64,000 nucleotides of DNA, from the NCBI GenBank assembly GCA_018969015.1, contig JAGWZE010000013.1, positions 1-64,000 on the forward strand, in the 5' to 3' direction. This document shows, one piece after another, positions 24,314 through 33,888 of this stretch. A program made the translations under genes and the position numbers. Position 1 is the stretch's first letter. Each line of letters begins with the position of its first letter. The notes under the pieces were generated by a model. That model did no database searches. It had not been told where the DNA came from and worked only from the letters and a program-made list of their open reading frames with translations. The stretch comes from Alphaproteobacteria bacterium (lineage in GTDB: Bacteria; Pseudomonadota; Alphaproteobacteria; Caulobacterales; Aquidulcibacteraceae).

Positions 24314-24901
24314 TCACGTGTCCCGCTCCGCCTCATCGGGCCGCTCGACCACGCGCGTGCGCACGTCGCGCGCCAGCTGATCGAGCGAGGTCGTCGCCGC
24401 CATTTCGCGCGTCTCGGCGTCGACGGCGTCGGGAATGTCGAGGCGCTCGGCGATGTGGGCCAGAAGCTCGAGCGCCTTGGACATCTCGCGCTCGGTGAGC
24501 AGCCCGACCTGGAGATCGAGGTGGGCGCGTTCGTCGGCGCGGCTGCTCATGCGATTCTGCTTGATGAGCACGAACGTGGCGAGCAGCACGCCCTCCATCG
24601 AGACGATCATGGTCAGAAACACGAACGGGTAGGGATCGAACGGCGCGAGACCGGTAACGACGCCCGCGTTCACGATCGCCCAGACGACGAACGCCGCGAC
24701 GTGCGCGAGCACGAACCACAGCGTTCCGGCGATGTCGGCGATCGCGTCGGAAAGACGATCCGAGTGCGTGCGATCGCGCCGGAAACTGCGCTCGATTTCG
24801 GCGATTTTCTCGAGATTGTCGTGCGCCGCCGCCGGCAGATCGGCGCCCTCGCCGCTGGGCGTGGGCGGGCGTGGCGGCGCGGGTGGGGCGTCGATTGGCA
24901 T
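24314..24901 (-). CDS. DUF1003 domain-containing membrane protein
   Basis: A 195-residue protein with a Pro-rich N-terminus, two membrane helices (around TLWFVLAHVAAFVVWAIVNAG and FVFLTMIVSMEGVLLATFVLI) and the DUF1003 signature KQNRMSSRADERAHLDLQVGLLTEREMSK-like region. The C-terminus is charged and cytoplasmic. The function is unknown. It is divergent from the POT transporter and convergent with the GNAT gene across a family B repeat. Confidence 0.88.
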   Translation of the reverse strand: MPIDAPPAPPRPPTPSGEGADLPAAAHDNLEKIAEIERSFRRDRTHSDRLSDAIADIAGTLWFVLAHVAAFVVWAIVNAGVVTGLAPFDPYPFVFLTMIVSMEGVLLATFVLIKQNRMSSRADERAHLDLQVGLLTEREMSKALELLAHIAERLDIPDAVDAETREMAATTSLDQLARDVRTRVVERPDEAERDT

Positions 24902-25024
24902 GCCCGTCGAACGGGCGGTCGACGCCCGCCGTTCCCCAGGTCTGCCCGCTCGGCTTGAAAGCCGCGCCGCTTGGTGCTTGCCTCAGGCCAGACCGCGCCG
25001 GATCGGCCGGGGGAGCCGCTCTTT

Positions 25025-26821
25025 ATGGTAAACGTCGTCATTCTCGCCGGGCTCGTGATCACGCTGGTTACGATCATCCCAGTCATCGCCCAGTTGAGAA
25101 CGCATCCGCGCGGTCTGTTCGTCTTGTTCTTTGCCGAAATGTGGGAACGATTTTCCTATTACGGCATGCGCGGGCTCCTGATCTTTTACCTGACGCAGCA
25201 CTTCCTCTTTGATGACTCCTTTAGTCAGGGGCAGTACGGCGCCTACACTTCACTGGTCTACTCGCTGCCTTTGATTGGCGGTTTCCTGGCGGACAGATAC
25301 CTCGGCACGCGCAAGGCGGTGGCGTTCGGCGCGCTGCTGCTGGTCGCCGGTCACCTGCTGATGGGGGTCGAGCAAAAGCCCGCCACGCAGGTCCTGACCT
25401 ACCAGGGCCAGAGCTACAGCTTCGCGGCCGAAGGCCGCATGGACGATCGCGAAGTGCGCCTGATCGTCGACGGCCAGCCCTACGAGGTGGGCGCGGGCGA
25501 AAACGGCGGCCTCGCGATCAAGAACCTGCCGCCGGAAAGCGCGCTGCCGGCCGAGCTGCCGAAGGGCTCCTACGAACTCACGGTGGAGGGCCGCGATCCG
25601 CTCTTTGTCAACATCTTCTATCTGGCGCTTTCGCTGATCATCATCGGCGTGGGCTTCCTCAAGCCGAACATCTCCACGATCGTCGGCCAGCTCTACGCGG
25701 AGAACGATCCGCGGCGCGATCCGGGCTTCACGCTGTACTATTACGGCATCAATCTCGGTGCGTTCTGGGCCTCGATCCTGTGCGGCTATCTCGGGCAGAA
25801 CTTCGGATGGGCCTACGGCTTCGGTCTCGCCGGCGTCGGCATGCTGCTCGGCTTCGTTGTCTTCACGCTCGGCAAGCCGCTGCTGGAAGGGCGGGGCGAA
25901 CCGCCGAACCCGGCGCAACTGCGCGCGCCCGCCGCCGGCCCGATCTCGCGCGAGTGGCTGATCTATCTCGGCGGCCTCGCGGGCGTCGGCGTGGTGTGGC
26001 TGCTCGTGCAGCGCTATGACGTCGTCGGCTATCTGCTCGGCGCCGGCTCCGTCGTCGTTCTCAGTTATTTCGGCTGGTTCATGGCCACCAAGCTGAACAA
26101 GGTGGAGCGTGATCGCCTTCTGCTCGCGCTCATCCTGATCGCGGCCTCGGTGGTGTTCTGGACGCTGTTCGAGCAGGCGGGCTCCTCGCTCAACCAGTTC
26201 GCGGAGCGCAGCACGCAGCTGCAGATCTGGCCGACGGAAACGCTCCAGCTCGGGCCGTTCCTGATCGACATGAGCTTCGGCGCGGCGCAGGCGCAGAGCT
26301 TCAACTCGGGCTTCATCCTGCTGTTCGCGCCGGTGTTTGCGGCGTTGTGGGCGTTCCTCGAACGGCGGCGGTCGGACCTCTCCGATCCGCTCAAGTTCGG
26401 GCTTGCGCTGATCCAGGTCGGCGCCGGTTTCCTCGTGCTGGTGTACGGCGCGAGCTTCGCGAACGGCGAGTATCGCGTGCCGCTGATGTTCCTTGCGCTT
26501 GCGTACCTACTGCACACGACGGGCGAGCTGTTCCTGTCGCCCGTGGGCCTCTCGGCGATGACGAAACTCTCGCCGGCGCTGCTCGTCTCGACGGTGATGG
26601 CGACGTGGTTCCTGTCTTCGGCGTGGGCGCAGTGGATCGGCGGGCTGGTGGCGCAACTCACGGCAGCCGAAACCGTGGCCGGGCAGGTCCTCGATCCGGC
26701 GAAAGCGCTCGCTACCTATGTCGAAGTCTTCCAAGCTATCGGTCTCGTCGCCATCGCCATCGGCGTGGTGATGAGCCTCGCGAGCTTCGGGCTGAAAAAG
26801 CTGGCCCACAGCGAGCGTTGA
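25025..26821 (+). CDS. POT/PTR family proton-dependent oligopeptide transporter
   Basis: A 598-residue MFS transporter importing di- or tripeptides with protons. The ExxERFSYYG motif in helix 1 (AEMWERFSYYG), GGFLADRYLGTRK and the FYxxINxG-like YYYGINLGAF motif are all present. A hydrophilic insert of about 80 residues between early helices, rich in Glu and Gly, is seen in other proteobacterial members. The ATG at 25025 directly precedes a hydrophobic N-terminal helix; an upstream GTG-type start adds only a short polar stretch. It is a monocistronic gene. Confidence 0.9.
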   Translation: MVNVVILAGLVITLVTIIPVIAQLRTHPRGLFVLFFAEMWERFSYYGMRGLLIFYLTQHFLFDDSFSQGQYGAYTSLVYSLPLIGGFLADRYLGTRKAVAFGALLLVAGHLLMGVEQKPATQVLTYQGQSYSFAAEGRMDDREVRLIVDGQPYEVGAGENGGLAIKNLPPESALPAELPKGSYELTVEGRDPLFVNIFYLALSLIIIGVGFLKPNISTIVGQLYAENDPRRDPGFTLYYYGINLGAFWASILCGYLGQNFGWAYGFGLAGVGMLLGFVVFTLGKPLLEGRGEPPNPAQLRAPAAGPISREWLIYLGGLAGVGVVWLLVQRYDVVGYLLGAGSVVVLSYFGWFMATKLNKVERDRLLLALILIAASVVFWTLFEQAGSSLNQFAERSTQLQIWPTETLQLGPFLIDMSFGAAQAQSFNSGFILLFAPVFAALWAFLERRRSDLSDPLKFGLALIQVGAGFLVLVYGASFANGEYRVPLMFLALAYLLHTTGELFLSPVGLSAMTKLSPALLVSTVMATWFLSSAWAQWIGGLVAQLTAAETVAGQVLDPAKALATYVEVFQAIGLVAIAIGVVMSLASFGLKKLAHSER

Positions 26822-26926
26822 GGCGGCGGGGCGGCCGGAACGCGGTCGCCGCGGCGCACGTTGGATCGCGCAGACGGCCTGACCGGTCCGGTGCGCGGTC
26901 AAGAGCCGGCGGGGGCGCGCCCGATA

Positions 26927-26964
26927 CTGTCACAGGCCCTATCCCGTTTGGGGGCTGTCACAGG
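26927..26964. promoter_or_regulatory. Tandem CTGTCACAGG repeat
   Basis: The ten-base word CTGTCACAGG occurs twice, at 26927-26936 and 26955-26964, spaced 28 bases start to start. The word is nearly self-complementary. It lies about 110 bases before the VirD4-like gene in an otherwise featureless 250-base gap and could be a tandem operator. The regulator is unknown. Confidence 0.45.
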
Positions 26965-27070
26965 GGCGCGGCGCCGAACGGCCGCAATCTGGCGAAGTCC
27001 GGGCGCAATCGGCGCCTAGGGTTGAATGCGGCGCGCGATTCGGCGCGGTCGCGGAAGGAGAAGTTTGACG

Positions 27071-28462
27071 ATGCCGCGCAAACCCAGTCCGCGCCCCCGG
27101 GCGAAGCGGCAGCAGGCCAAACCGGCGCCCACGGCGCCGATGGAGCTGCTGCTGGGCTGGAAGGCCGCCGAGCCGCCGCGCGAGCCGATCGGCTTCTCCG
27201 CGCCGCGCCCGGCGGAGGCGCAGGGCCGTCTCCCGCTCGAAGAGCCGATCCTCTACGGGGAAGATCGCCACCTGCTCACCATCGCGCCGACCGGCGCGGG
27301 CAAGGGCCGCAGCGTCATCATCCCGAACCTTCTGCGCTTCGAAGGCTCGGTGATCGTCATCGATCCGAAAGGCGAGACCTGGCACGTCACGCACCGCCGC
27401 CGTCGCGAGATGGGGCAGGAAGTGCTGCTGCTCGATCCGTTCCAGGCTGTGGGCCGGCGCACCGACAGCCTCAATCCGTTCGATCTGTTCGATCGCCCCG
27501 GCGCGCTGCTCGACGCCGACGCCGAGATGCTGGCCTCGCTGCTCGCGGGCGACGCGGGTTTCCACAAGGAGCCCTTCTGGGACAACTGGGGCCGCTCGCT
27601 GATGTCGGGCGTGATCGCCGCCGTCGCCGAGACCGCTTCGCCCGTGGAGCGGCATTTCGGCAAGGTGCGCGAAATCCTGATGAGCGACGACGCGGTCTAT
27701 AATCTCGCCGCGCTCGTCGAGAACAACGACCACCTGAATCGGCTCTCTAAGCAGAACATCTCGAGCTTTCTTCCGATCACGGAGCAAACGCGCTCGGGCA
27801 TTCTCTCCACCACGCAGTCCTACCTGAAGGTGGTGAACTCCGATTCCGCGCTGCGCTCGCTGTCGCGCTCGACGATCGATCTGGACGCCGTGCGCGAAGG
27901 CGCGCCGATGACGATCTACATCGTCATCCCGCCGGACAAACTGGAAAGCCACGGCGCGCTGCTGCGTCTGTGGGTCGGCGCGCTGATGCTTACCGTCATG
28001 GGCCGCAAGCGCCGCCCGAAGCGCTCGACGCTGTTCCTGCTCGACGAATGCGCCCAGCTCGGCGAATTCGGCCCGCTGCGTCAGGCGATGACGCTGCTGC
28101 GCGGCTATGGCCTGCAGGTGTGGCCGTTCTTCCAGGATCTGTCGCAGCTGCAGCGGCTCTATCCGAAGGACTGGCGCACGATCTTCAACAACGCGGGCGT
28201 GTTCCAGCTGTTCGGCGTCGCCAATCATCTGATGGCGAAGGAGAGCGCGGAGCTGATCGGCGACATGGACGCCGACGTGCTGCGCGGGCTCGGCAAGGAT
28301 CGTCAGGTCGTGGCCGTCTCGGGCGACAAGGCGCTGTCGTGCCGTCTGCCGGATTATCTGGAGGACGCCGCGTTCAAGGGCCTGTGGGATCCGAACCCCA
28401 TGTTCGACGCCGCGCCGCCGCCGTCCTCCACGCGCCGCCGCGGCGCGGGGCCGGGGCGGTAG
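27071..28462 (+). CDS. VirD4/TraG-like coupling ATPase, orphan
   Basis: A 463-residue hexameric-type ATPase of the VirD4/TraG coupling-protein family. Walker A is APTGAGKGRS at about residues 72-81, Walker B is TLFLLDECAQLG, and WPFFQDLSQLQ is the later conserved sensor region. Family members pump DNA-protein substrates into type IV secretion systems and normally begin with two membrane helices; here the N-terminus is basic and polar with none, so the protein should be cytoplasmic. No relaxase, virB or conjugation gene is nearby. The ATG at 27071 follows GGAAGGAGAAG; an earlier ATG at 27026 adds an Arg-rich tail. Confidence 0.82.
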   Translation: MPRKPSPRPRAKRQQAKPAPTAPMELLLGWKAAEPPREPIGFSAPRPAEAQGRLPLEEPILYGEDRHLLTIAPTGAGKGRSVIIPNLLRFEGSVIVIDPKGETWHVTHRRRREMGQEVLLLDPFQAVGRRTDSLNPFDLFDRPGALLDADAEMLASLLAGDAGFHKEPFWDNWGRSLMSGVIAAVAETASPVERHFGKVREILMSDDAVYNLAALVENNDHLNRLSKQNISSFLPITEQTRSGILSTTQSYLKVVNSDSALRSLSRSTIDLDAVREGAPMTIYIVIPPDKLESHGALLRLWVGALMLTVMGRKRRPKRSTLFLLDECAQLGEFGPLRQAMTLLRGYGLQVWPFFQDLSQLQRLYPKDWRTIFNNAGVFQLFGVANHLMAKESAELIGDMDADVLRGLGKDRQVVAVSGDKALSCRLPDYLEDAAFKGLWDPNPMFDAAPPPSSTRRRGAGPGR

Positions 28463-28511
28463 GCCATCCGGACGTCGAGGCGTTCGAGCTTTCGGCCGAT
28501 CCCATCTCGTC

Positions 28512-28608
28512 CGTCATCCTCGGTGCGCCGGAGGCGCGACCGAGGATCCAGGACCGCGCCGCCATATTCTGGATCCCCGACCTCGCTTCGCGCGGTCGAG
28601 GATGACGG
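28512..28608. repeat. Family B palindromic repeat, full copy
   Basis: CGTCATCCTCGGTGCGCCGG on the left and CGAGGATGACGG on the right are inverted; AGGATCCAGG and TGGATCCCCG lie inside. It is the same element as at 24208, with a few substitutions. It separates the VirD4-like gene from the convergent TonB receptor gene. Confidence 0.82.
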
Positions 28609-28669
28609 CGGAGGTTGCTCCTGAAGCTGCAGCGCCCCTGATCACCCAAGCGGTCGAGCCTCAGCGCCG

Positions 28670-30724
28670 TTAAAACGTGCCGCTCACCTCGATGGCGTAG
28701 ACGCGTCCCTGCTGGCGGTCGCGGACCTCGGCAAAGGCCGGCGCGCCGCGCCGATCCGGCGTGAAGAAGCGACGTTCGCGGTGGAAGCTGCGGTTCAGCA
28801 GGTTGTCGGCGATCAGCGACACCTTCGCGCCCTTGATGCGCGTGGAGTCGAGATAGGCCGTGAGGTTGGCGCCCTCCTCGAACGTTTCGATCTCGGCGGT
28901 GCGGTAGAACTGGAATTCCGCCTGTTTGCGGTAGCGCACGCCGTAGGCCAGCTTGCGCGCGGCGTCGTCGCGGCGGAGTTCGACGGTGTAGGTGTAGGGC
29001 GGCAGCGTCGTCGGTTCGCGCGCGCGCCCGGTCGTCGGATCGGTGACCTCGCCGGTGCGCCATTCGCCGTCGAGCGTGGCGGTGAGCCCCTTAAGCCAGC
29101 GGTCCATCGGCGCCGTCGCTTTCACGGCGATCGCGCTGAGTTCGCCGGAGCCGATATTGCCGGGCGCGTCGAAACCATCGATCGGCGCCACGTCCTGCAC
29201 GTCGCTGATCCAATCGTGGATCACGGTCACGCTCAGCGCGCCTTTGGCGCCGAACCGCTGATCCACCGCGGCTTCGAGACGCCAGCGGGAGTCCGGCCGC
29301 AGCCCCGGATTGCCGGCGGCGACGCGGTCGTCCGCCAGTGCGGCGGAGCTGGCGAAATCGCCGAAATCGAGTTGGCCGACGTCGCGGTAGAGACGCACGC
29401 GGGCCTGGTTGCGCGCGCCGAATTTGCGGGCGATCTGCACGGAGGGCTTCACGAAGGAGAACTCCGCCTTCGCGCGCGTGTCGCCCGACTGCGTGAGCGT
29501 AGAGGCCTCCGCCGCAAGCCGCGCCTCCAGCGTCCATTTCGGCGAGAGCGTCCAAACATCCGCGAGAAACGCCTCCATGCGCTCCTCCTCGACGATCACG
29601 TCGCCCGCGGCGAGCGCGACGGGGACGCCGTCGATCGCGAGGTCGAGATCCGCGTCGAGCCGGTTCAACGCCGTCTCGGCGCCGGCTTCGAGCGCGTGCG
29701 CGCCGATCGTGCGCGACAGCGTAGCGCGCGCGATGGTCTCGGAGGAGAGGTTGCGCCGCTTCTGCGCCGTCGGGACGCCGGGGCCGGTGGTGCGCGTCGC
29801 TTCGTCGTTCGCGTACCACTCGCGTGTGTCGAGGCCGACGAGCTTGAGGGTGGTTGCGCCGAAGGTTCGCGTCCAGTCGCCGCCGAGTTCGCGCGACCGT
29901 TTCCGTTCGTTGATCTTGAGGGAGAACAAGTCCGTTCGCGCGCCGTCCGGCGTGTAGCCCTGCGAGGTAAGTTCGGTGCGGAAGTTCCAGCGGCCGCCCG
30001 ATGCGTTCAGGCGCAACGTGCCGCCGAGCGCTTTCATCTTCACCTCGCCGTTGGCGCGCGCTTCACGGAAGGTGCGAGGGGTTTCGTCCGAACGCCGGCC
30101 CGTGACCACGCCGTCAGCGTTGGTCAGGGTCCGCCAGAGCGCGGCTGGCGCCTGCTCGAAATAACGGCTCGCGCCGATCTTGTAGTCGACGCCGCCGACG
30201 GTGTCGGAATAGGAGCCTTCGCCGAATGGCGCGATGCGGCCGTCCGCCGTGTGCGTGCCGCGCACCTTCCATACGCCCGAGCCGCCGTCCTGCGTGCGCA
30301 CGACGTTCGCGACGAGGGCCTGGCCCTGGGCGTCGCCGCCGGCGTTGCGCAGCACCTCGATGCGCGCCACGCGCCGGGCGGGGATCTGGGCGAGGAGGTC
30401 GTCGAGGGATTGCGATTTCGCGCTGGGGCGCACGCCGTCGATCAGCACGTTGCCCGCGGTGCCGGCGAAGCCGCGCCGCTGATCGCCCTCGTTCAGGGTG
30501 AAGCCGGGCAGGCGCTCGATCATGTCGCTGGCGGTCTGGGGCGAGAACCGCGCGAAGAAGGCGTTGTCATAGACGACCTTGTCCGTGGTCGAGACCGCGG
30601 CGGCGTCGGTGGGAGCGGCCGCGGCGGCCGGGGCGGGCGCAGGAGCGGCTGCCGGCGGTTCGACCGGGGCCGCGAAGGCCAGCGTCGGCGCCAGGACGAA
30701 ACATGCTGCAAGGGCCCGGGCCAT
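28670..30724 (-). CDS. TonB-dependent outer membrane receptor
   Basis: A 684-residue outer membrane receptor. The signal peptide ends near AFA-APV, and is followed by an Ala/Pro-rich stretch, a plug domain (IERLPGFTLNEG, VLIDGVRPSAKSQ, RIEVLRNAGG) and a beta barrel ending in the terminal Phe of VSGTF. It resembles the group with a short plug and no N-terminal extension for sigma signalling. The imported ligand is not evident. An imperfect inverted repeat just upstream of the start (30740-30769) suggests repression by a dimeric regulator. Confidence 0.87.
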   Translation of the reverse strand: MARALAACFVLAPTLAFAAPVEPPAAAPAPAPAAAAAPTDAAAVSTTDKVVYDNAFFARFSPQTASDMIERLPGFTLNEGDQRRGFAGTAGNVLIDGVRPSAKSQSLDDLLAQIPARRVARIEVLRNAGGDAQGQALVANVVRTQDGGSGVWKVRGTHTADGRIAPFGEGSYSDTVGGVDYKIGASRYFEQAPAALWRTLTNADGVVTGRRSDETPRTFREARANGEVKMKALGGTLRLNASGGRWNFRTELTSQGYTPDGARTDLFSLKINERKRSRELGGDWTRTFGATTLKLVGLDTREWYANDEATRTTGPGVPTAQKRRNLSSETIARATLSRTIGAHALEAGAETALNRLDADLDLAIDGVPVALAAGDVIVEEERMEAFLADVWTLSPKWTLEARLAAEASTLTQSGDTRAKAEFSFVKPSVQIARKFGARNQARVRLYRDVGQLDFGDFASSAALADDRVAAGNPGLRPDSRWRLEAAVDQRFGAKGALSVTVIHDWISDVQDVAPIDGFDAPGNIGSGELSAIAVKATAPMDRWLKGLTATLDGEWRTGEVTDPTTGRAREPTTLPPYTYTVELRRDDAARKLAYGVRYRKQAEFQFYRTAEIETFEEGANLTAYLDSTRIKGAKVSLIADNLLNRSFHRERRFFTPDRRGAPAFAEVRDRQQGRVYAIEVSGTF

Positions 30725-30739
30725 CGGCCGCCTCCATAT

Positions 30740-30769
30740 CGAATATCAATCTGTGCGCATTGAATTTCG
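30740..30769. promoter_or_regulatory. Inverted repeat upstream of the TonB receptor
   Basis: CGAATATCAAT and ATTGAATTTCG are inverted 11-base arms matching at nine positions, separated by eight bases. It lies 16 bases upstream of the receptor ATG, in DNA that is AT-rich against the local background. It fits an operator overlapping the receptor's promoter or leader. The regulator is unknown. Confidence 0.5.
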
Positions 30770-31005
30770 ATAAGGCAAGCCGAAATTCGCCCGTTGCGGG
30801 CCGCAGCTGCAGTTTGTGGTGGCCAGTGTGCGGTTGCGTTTGCGGCCTCGAGGGCGGTCGCGCCGCCGTCGCGGGCGTGCTAAGAGGCCCTCATGCACCG
30901 GCGCATAGATCCACTGCGAATTCCCCGCCCGGCCCGCGTCTGAGCTTTCCGCTCCGCGGGACCGGGTTACGCCGTTGCCCCCTTATGCCCGTTGGAGACC
31001 ACGCC

Positions 31006-33888
31006 ATGGCGGATCAGCCCGCTGGCCGCGACTATCGCGACACCCTGTTCCTTCCCGAAACCAGCTTCCCGATGAAGGCCGGGCTGCAGAAGCTCGAGCC
31101 CGAGACCATCGCGCGCTGGGACGAGATCGGCCTGTATCGGACGCTGCGCGAGGACGCGGCGACCCGGCCGAAATTCGTGTTCCATGACGGCCCGCCCTAC
31201 GCGAACGGCCACCTGCACATCGGGCACGCGCTCAACAACATCCTCAAGGATCTCGTCGTCCGCACCCGGCAGATGACGGGCTACGACGCCGATTTCCGCC
31301 CCGGCTGGGACTGCCACGGCCTGCCGATCGAGTGGAAGGTCGAAGAAGAGTTCCGCGCCAAAGGGCGCAAGAAGCAGGATGTGCCGGCGACCGAGTTCCG
31401 CGCCGCGTGCCGCGCCTACGCCGAAACCTGGATCGGCATCCAGAAGGGCGAGCGTAAGCGCTTCGGCATCACCGCGGACTGGGAAGACCCTTATGTCACC
31501 ATGGCGTTCGACAGCGAAGCCGCGATCGCCGCGGAGTTCTTGAAGGTCGTGCGCGCGGGCCTCGTCTATCGCGGCTCCAAGCCCGTGATGTGGAGCCCGG
31601 TGGAGCGCACCTCGCTGGCGGAAGCGGAGGTCGAGTACCACGAGAAAACGAGCACGACGATTTGGGTGAAGTTCCCGATCGTCGCGCGGCCTGACGTCTC
31701 GGTCGTCATCTGGACGACGACGCCGTGGACGATCCCGGGCAACCGCGCGATCTCCTATTCGCCGGCGATCTCGTACGGCCTGTTCGAGGTGCAAAGCGTC
31801 GAGCAAGGGCTCGCGTTCGAGCCGTGGGTGAAGGCGGGCGACAAGCTCGTCGTCGCCGACAAGCTCGTCGATGAGGTGATGAAGGCCGCGAAGGCCGCGA
31901 CCTTCACCCGCCTCGGCGATTTCGATCCCGCCGGCGTCGTGTGCGCGCACCCGTTCCGCGGCAAAGGTTACGACTTCGACGTGCCGATGCTCGCGGGCGA
32001 CCACGTCACCGACGACGCCGGCACGGGCTTCGTCCACACCGCGCCGGGACATGGCGCGGAGGACTATCTGATCTGGGTCGCGCGCGGCCTTTCGCAGGCC
32101 GACATTCCCTTCACGGTCGACGAGGACGGCCGCTACACGAAGGAAGCGCCGGGCTTCGAAAATCTCGAAATCCTGCAGCTGGAAGGCAAAAACGCGGGAA
32201 AGGACGGCCCCGCCAACAAGGCCGTCATCGAGGCGCTCGTCGCGGCGAACGCGCTGCTCGCGCGCGGGATCCTCAAGCACCAGTACCCGCACTCGTGGCG
32301 GTCCAAGGCGCCGGTGATCTTCCGCAACACGCCGCAATGGTTCATCGCGATGGACAAGCCCGGTCCGCGCGGGAAGACGCTGCGCGAAGAGGCGCTCGCG
32401 GCCATCGACGCGACGGACTGGGGGCACGAGGGCGCGAGGAACCGCATCCGGAGCATGGTGGAGACGCGGCCCGATTGGCTGATCTCGCGCCAGCGCGCCT
32501 GGGGCGTGCCGCTCGCGATGTTCGTGCACAAGGACACCGGCGAGATCCTGAAGGACGACGCGGTGGATGCGCGCATCCTCGCGGCCATGAAGGAGAAGGG
32601 CGCCGACGCCTGGTATTCGACGCCCGCCGCCGAGTTCCTCGGCCCCGATCATCCGGCTTCGGACTATGAGAAGGTCGAGGATATTCTCGACGTGTGGTTC
32701 GATTCCGGCTCCACGCACGCCTTCGTGCTGGGCCAGCGTCCCTCGCTCCCGCGGCCGGCCGATCTTTATCTGGAAGGCTCGGACCAGCATCGCGGGTGGT
32801 TCCAGTCCTCGCTGCTCGAAAGCTGCGCCACGCGCGGCCACGCGCCCTACAAGGCGGTGCGCACACACGGCTTCACGCTCGACGAGGACGGGCGGAAGAT
32901 GTCGAAATCGCTCGGCAACGTGCTGCCGGCCGACAAGCTCTTCAAGGACTACGGCGCCGAGCTCGTGCGCCTCGTCACCGCAAGCGTCGATTACGAAGAC
33001 GACCAACGCATCGGCAAGACGATCTTCGAGCAGTGCGGCGAAACCTATAGGAAGCTGCGCAACACCATGCGCTATCTCCTGGGCGCGCTCGCCGGCTTCG
33101 ACGAGGCCGAGCGCCTGCCGGATGACGCCGAGTGGCCGCTGTTGGAGCGCTGGCTGCGCCATCGCCTGTGGGAGCTCGACGGGCAGGTGCGCGCCGCCTA
33201 CGCGGCGTTCAAGTTCCGCGATGCGCTCACGGCGATCGTCGAGTTCTGCAACGTGGAGTTTTCCGCGTTCTACGTGGACGTTCGCAAGGACAGCCTCTAT
33301 TGCGACCGTCCCGATGCGCTGCGCCGCCGCGCCTGCCGCACCGCGCTCGACGCCGTGTTCGAGCGCCTCACCGCGTGGCTCGCGCCGATCATGGTGTTCA
33401 CCACCGACGAGGCCTGGCGCACGCGCTATCCGGATGCGGCTTCGGTGCATCTGCGCCAGCTGCCAGAAACGCCGGCCTCGTGGCGCGACGAAAGTGCCGC
33501 CGCAGAAATGGCCCGGCTGCGGGCGGTGCGTGCGGTCGTGACCGGCGCGCTCGAGATCGAACGTCGCGAGAAGCGGATCGGATCGAGCCTCGACGCCGCG
33601 CCGGTCGTCTGGTGCAGGGACGCCGCGCTCGCGGAAGCGCTGCGCGCGGTGGACTTCGCGGATCTGTGCATCACCAGCGCGATCGTCGTCGAAGTCGGGG
33701 CCGGACCGGCGGACGCGTTCCGCGACGAGGGGCAGGGCGTCGCCGTCGAGGTGAAGCCGGCGCTCGGCCGCAAGTGCGCCCGCTCGCGCCGCATCCTGCC
33801 CGAAGTCGGCACGGACCCGCGCTATCCCGATCTGTCGCTGCGCGACGCCGACGCCGTTGCGTGGTGGGACGCGCGCGCGGCGCGGTAG
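31006..33888 (+). CDS. ileS: Isoleucine--tRNA ligase
   Basis: IleRS, 960 residues, charges tRNA-Ile in the cytoplasm. The class I signatures are PPYANGHLHIGHALN near residue 60 and DGRKMSKSLGN in the C-terminal catalytic half. The editing domain (CP1) contains WTTTPWTIPGN and the AGDHVTDDAGTGFVHTAPGHG segment. The C-terminal zinc-binding domain of some IleRS forms is replaced by a short end. The ATG at 31006 (MADQPAGRDY) follows TTGGAGACC; sequence upstream is not IleRS-like. It is followed by a small secreted protein gene, lspA and a DUF3035 gene. Confidence 0.96.
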   Translation: MADQPAGRDYRDTLFLPETSFPMKAGLQKLEPETIARWDEIGLYRTLREDAATRPKFVFHDGPPYANGHLHIGHALNNILKDLVVRTRQMTGYDADFRPGWDCHGLPIEWKVEEEFRAKGRKKQDVPATEFRAACRAYAETWIGIQKGERKRFGITADWEDPYVTMAFDSEAAIAAEFLKVVRAGLVYRGSKPVMWSPVERTSLAEAEVEYHEKTSTTIWVKFPIVARPDVSVVIWTTTPWTIPGNRAISYSPAISYGLFEVQSVEQGLAFEPWVKAGDKLVVADKLVDEVMKAAKAATFTRLGDFDPAGVVCAHPFRGKGYDFDVPMLAGDHVTDDAGTGFVHTAPGHGAEDYLIWVARGLSQADIPFTVDEDGRYTKEAPGFENLEILQLEGKNAGKDGPANKAVIEALVAANALLARGILKHQYPHSWRSKAPVIFRNTPQWFIAMDKPGPRGKTLREEALAAIDATDWGHEGARNRIRSMVETRPDWLISRQRAWGVPLAMFVHKDTGEILKDDAVDARILAAMKEKGADAWYSTPAAEFLGPDHPASDYEKVEDILDVWFDSGSTHAFVLGQRPSLPRPADLYLEGSDQHRGWFQSSLLESCATRGHAPYKAVRTHGFTLDEDGRKMSKSLGNVLPADKLFKDYGAELVRLVTASVDYEDDQRIGKTIFEQCGETYRKLRNTMRYLLGALAGFDEAERLPDDAEWPLLERWLRHRLWELDGQVRAAYAAFKFRDALTAIVEFCNVEFSAFYVDVRKDSLYCDRPDALRRRACRTALDAVFERLTAWLAPIMVFTTDEAWRTRYPDAASVHLRQLPETPASWRDESAAAEMARLRAVRAVVTGALEIERREKRIGSSLDAAPVVWCRDAALAEALRAVDFADLCITSAIVVEVGAGPADAFRDEGQGVAVEVKPALGRKCARSRRILPEVGTDPRYPDLSLRDADAVAWWDARAAR

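Noticed and set aside
27071-28462. Integrative conjugative element or T4SS locus
   Set aside because: Only the coupling-type ATPase is present; no relaxase, virB genes, integrase or attachment sites are visible nearby.
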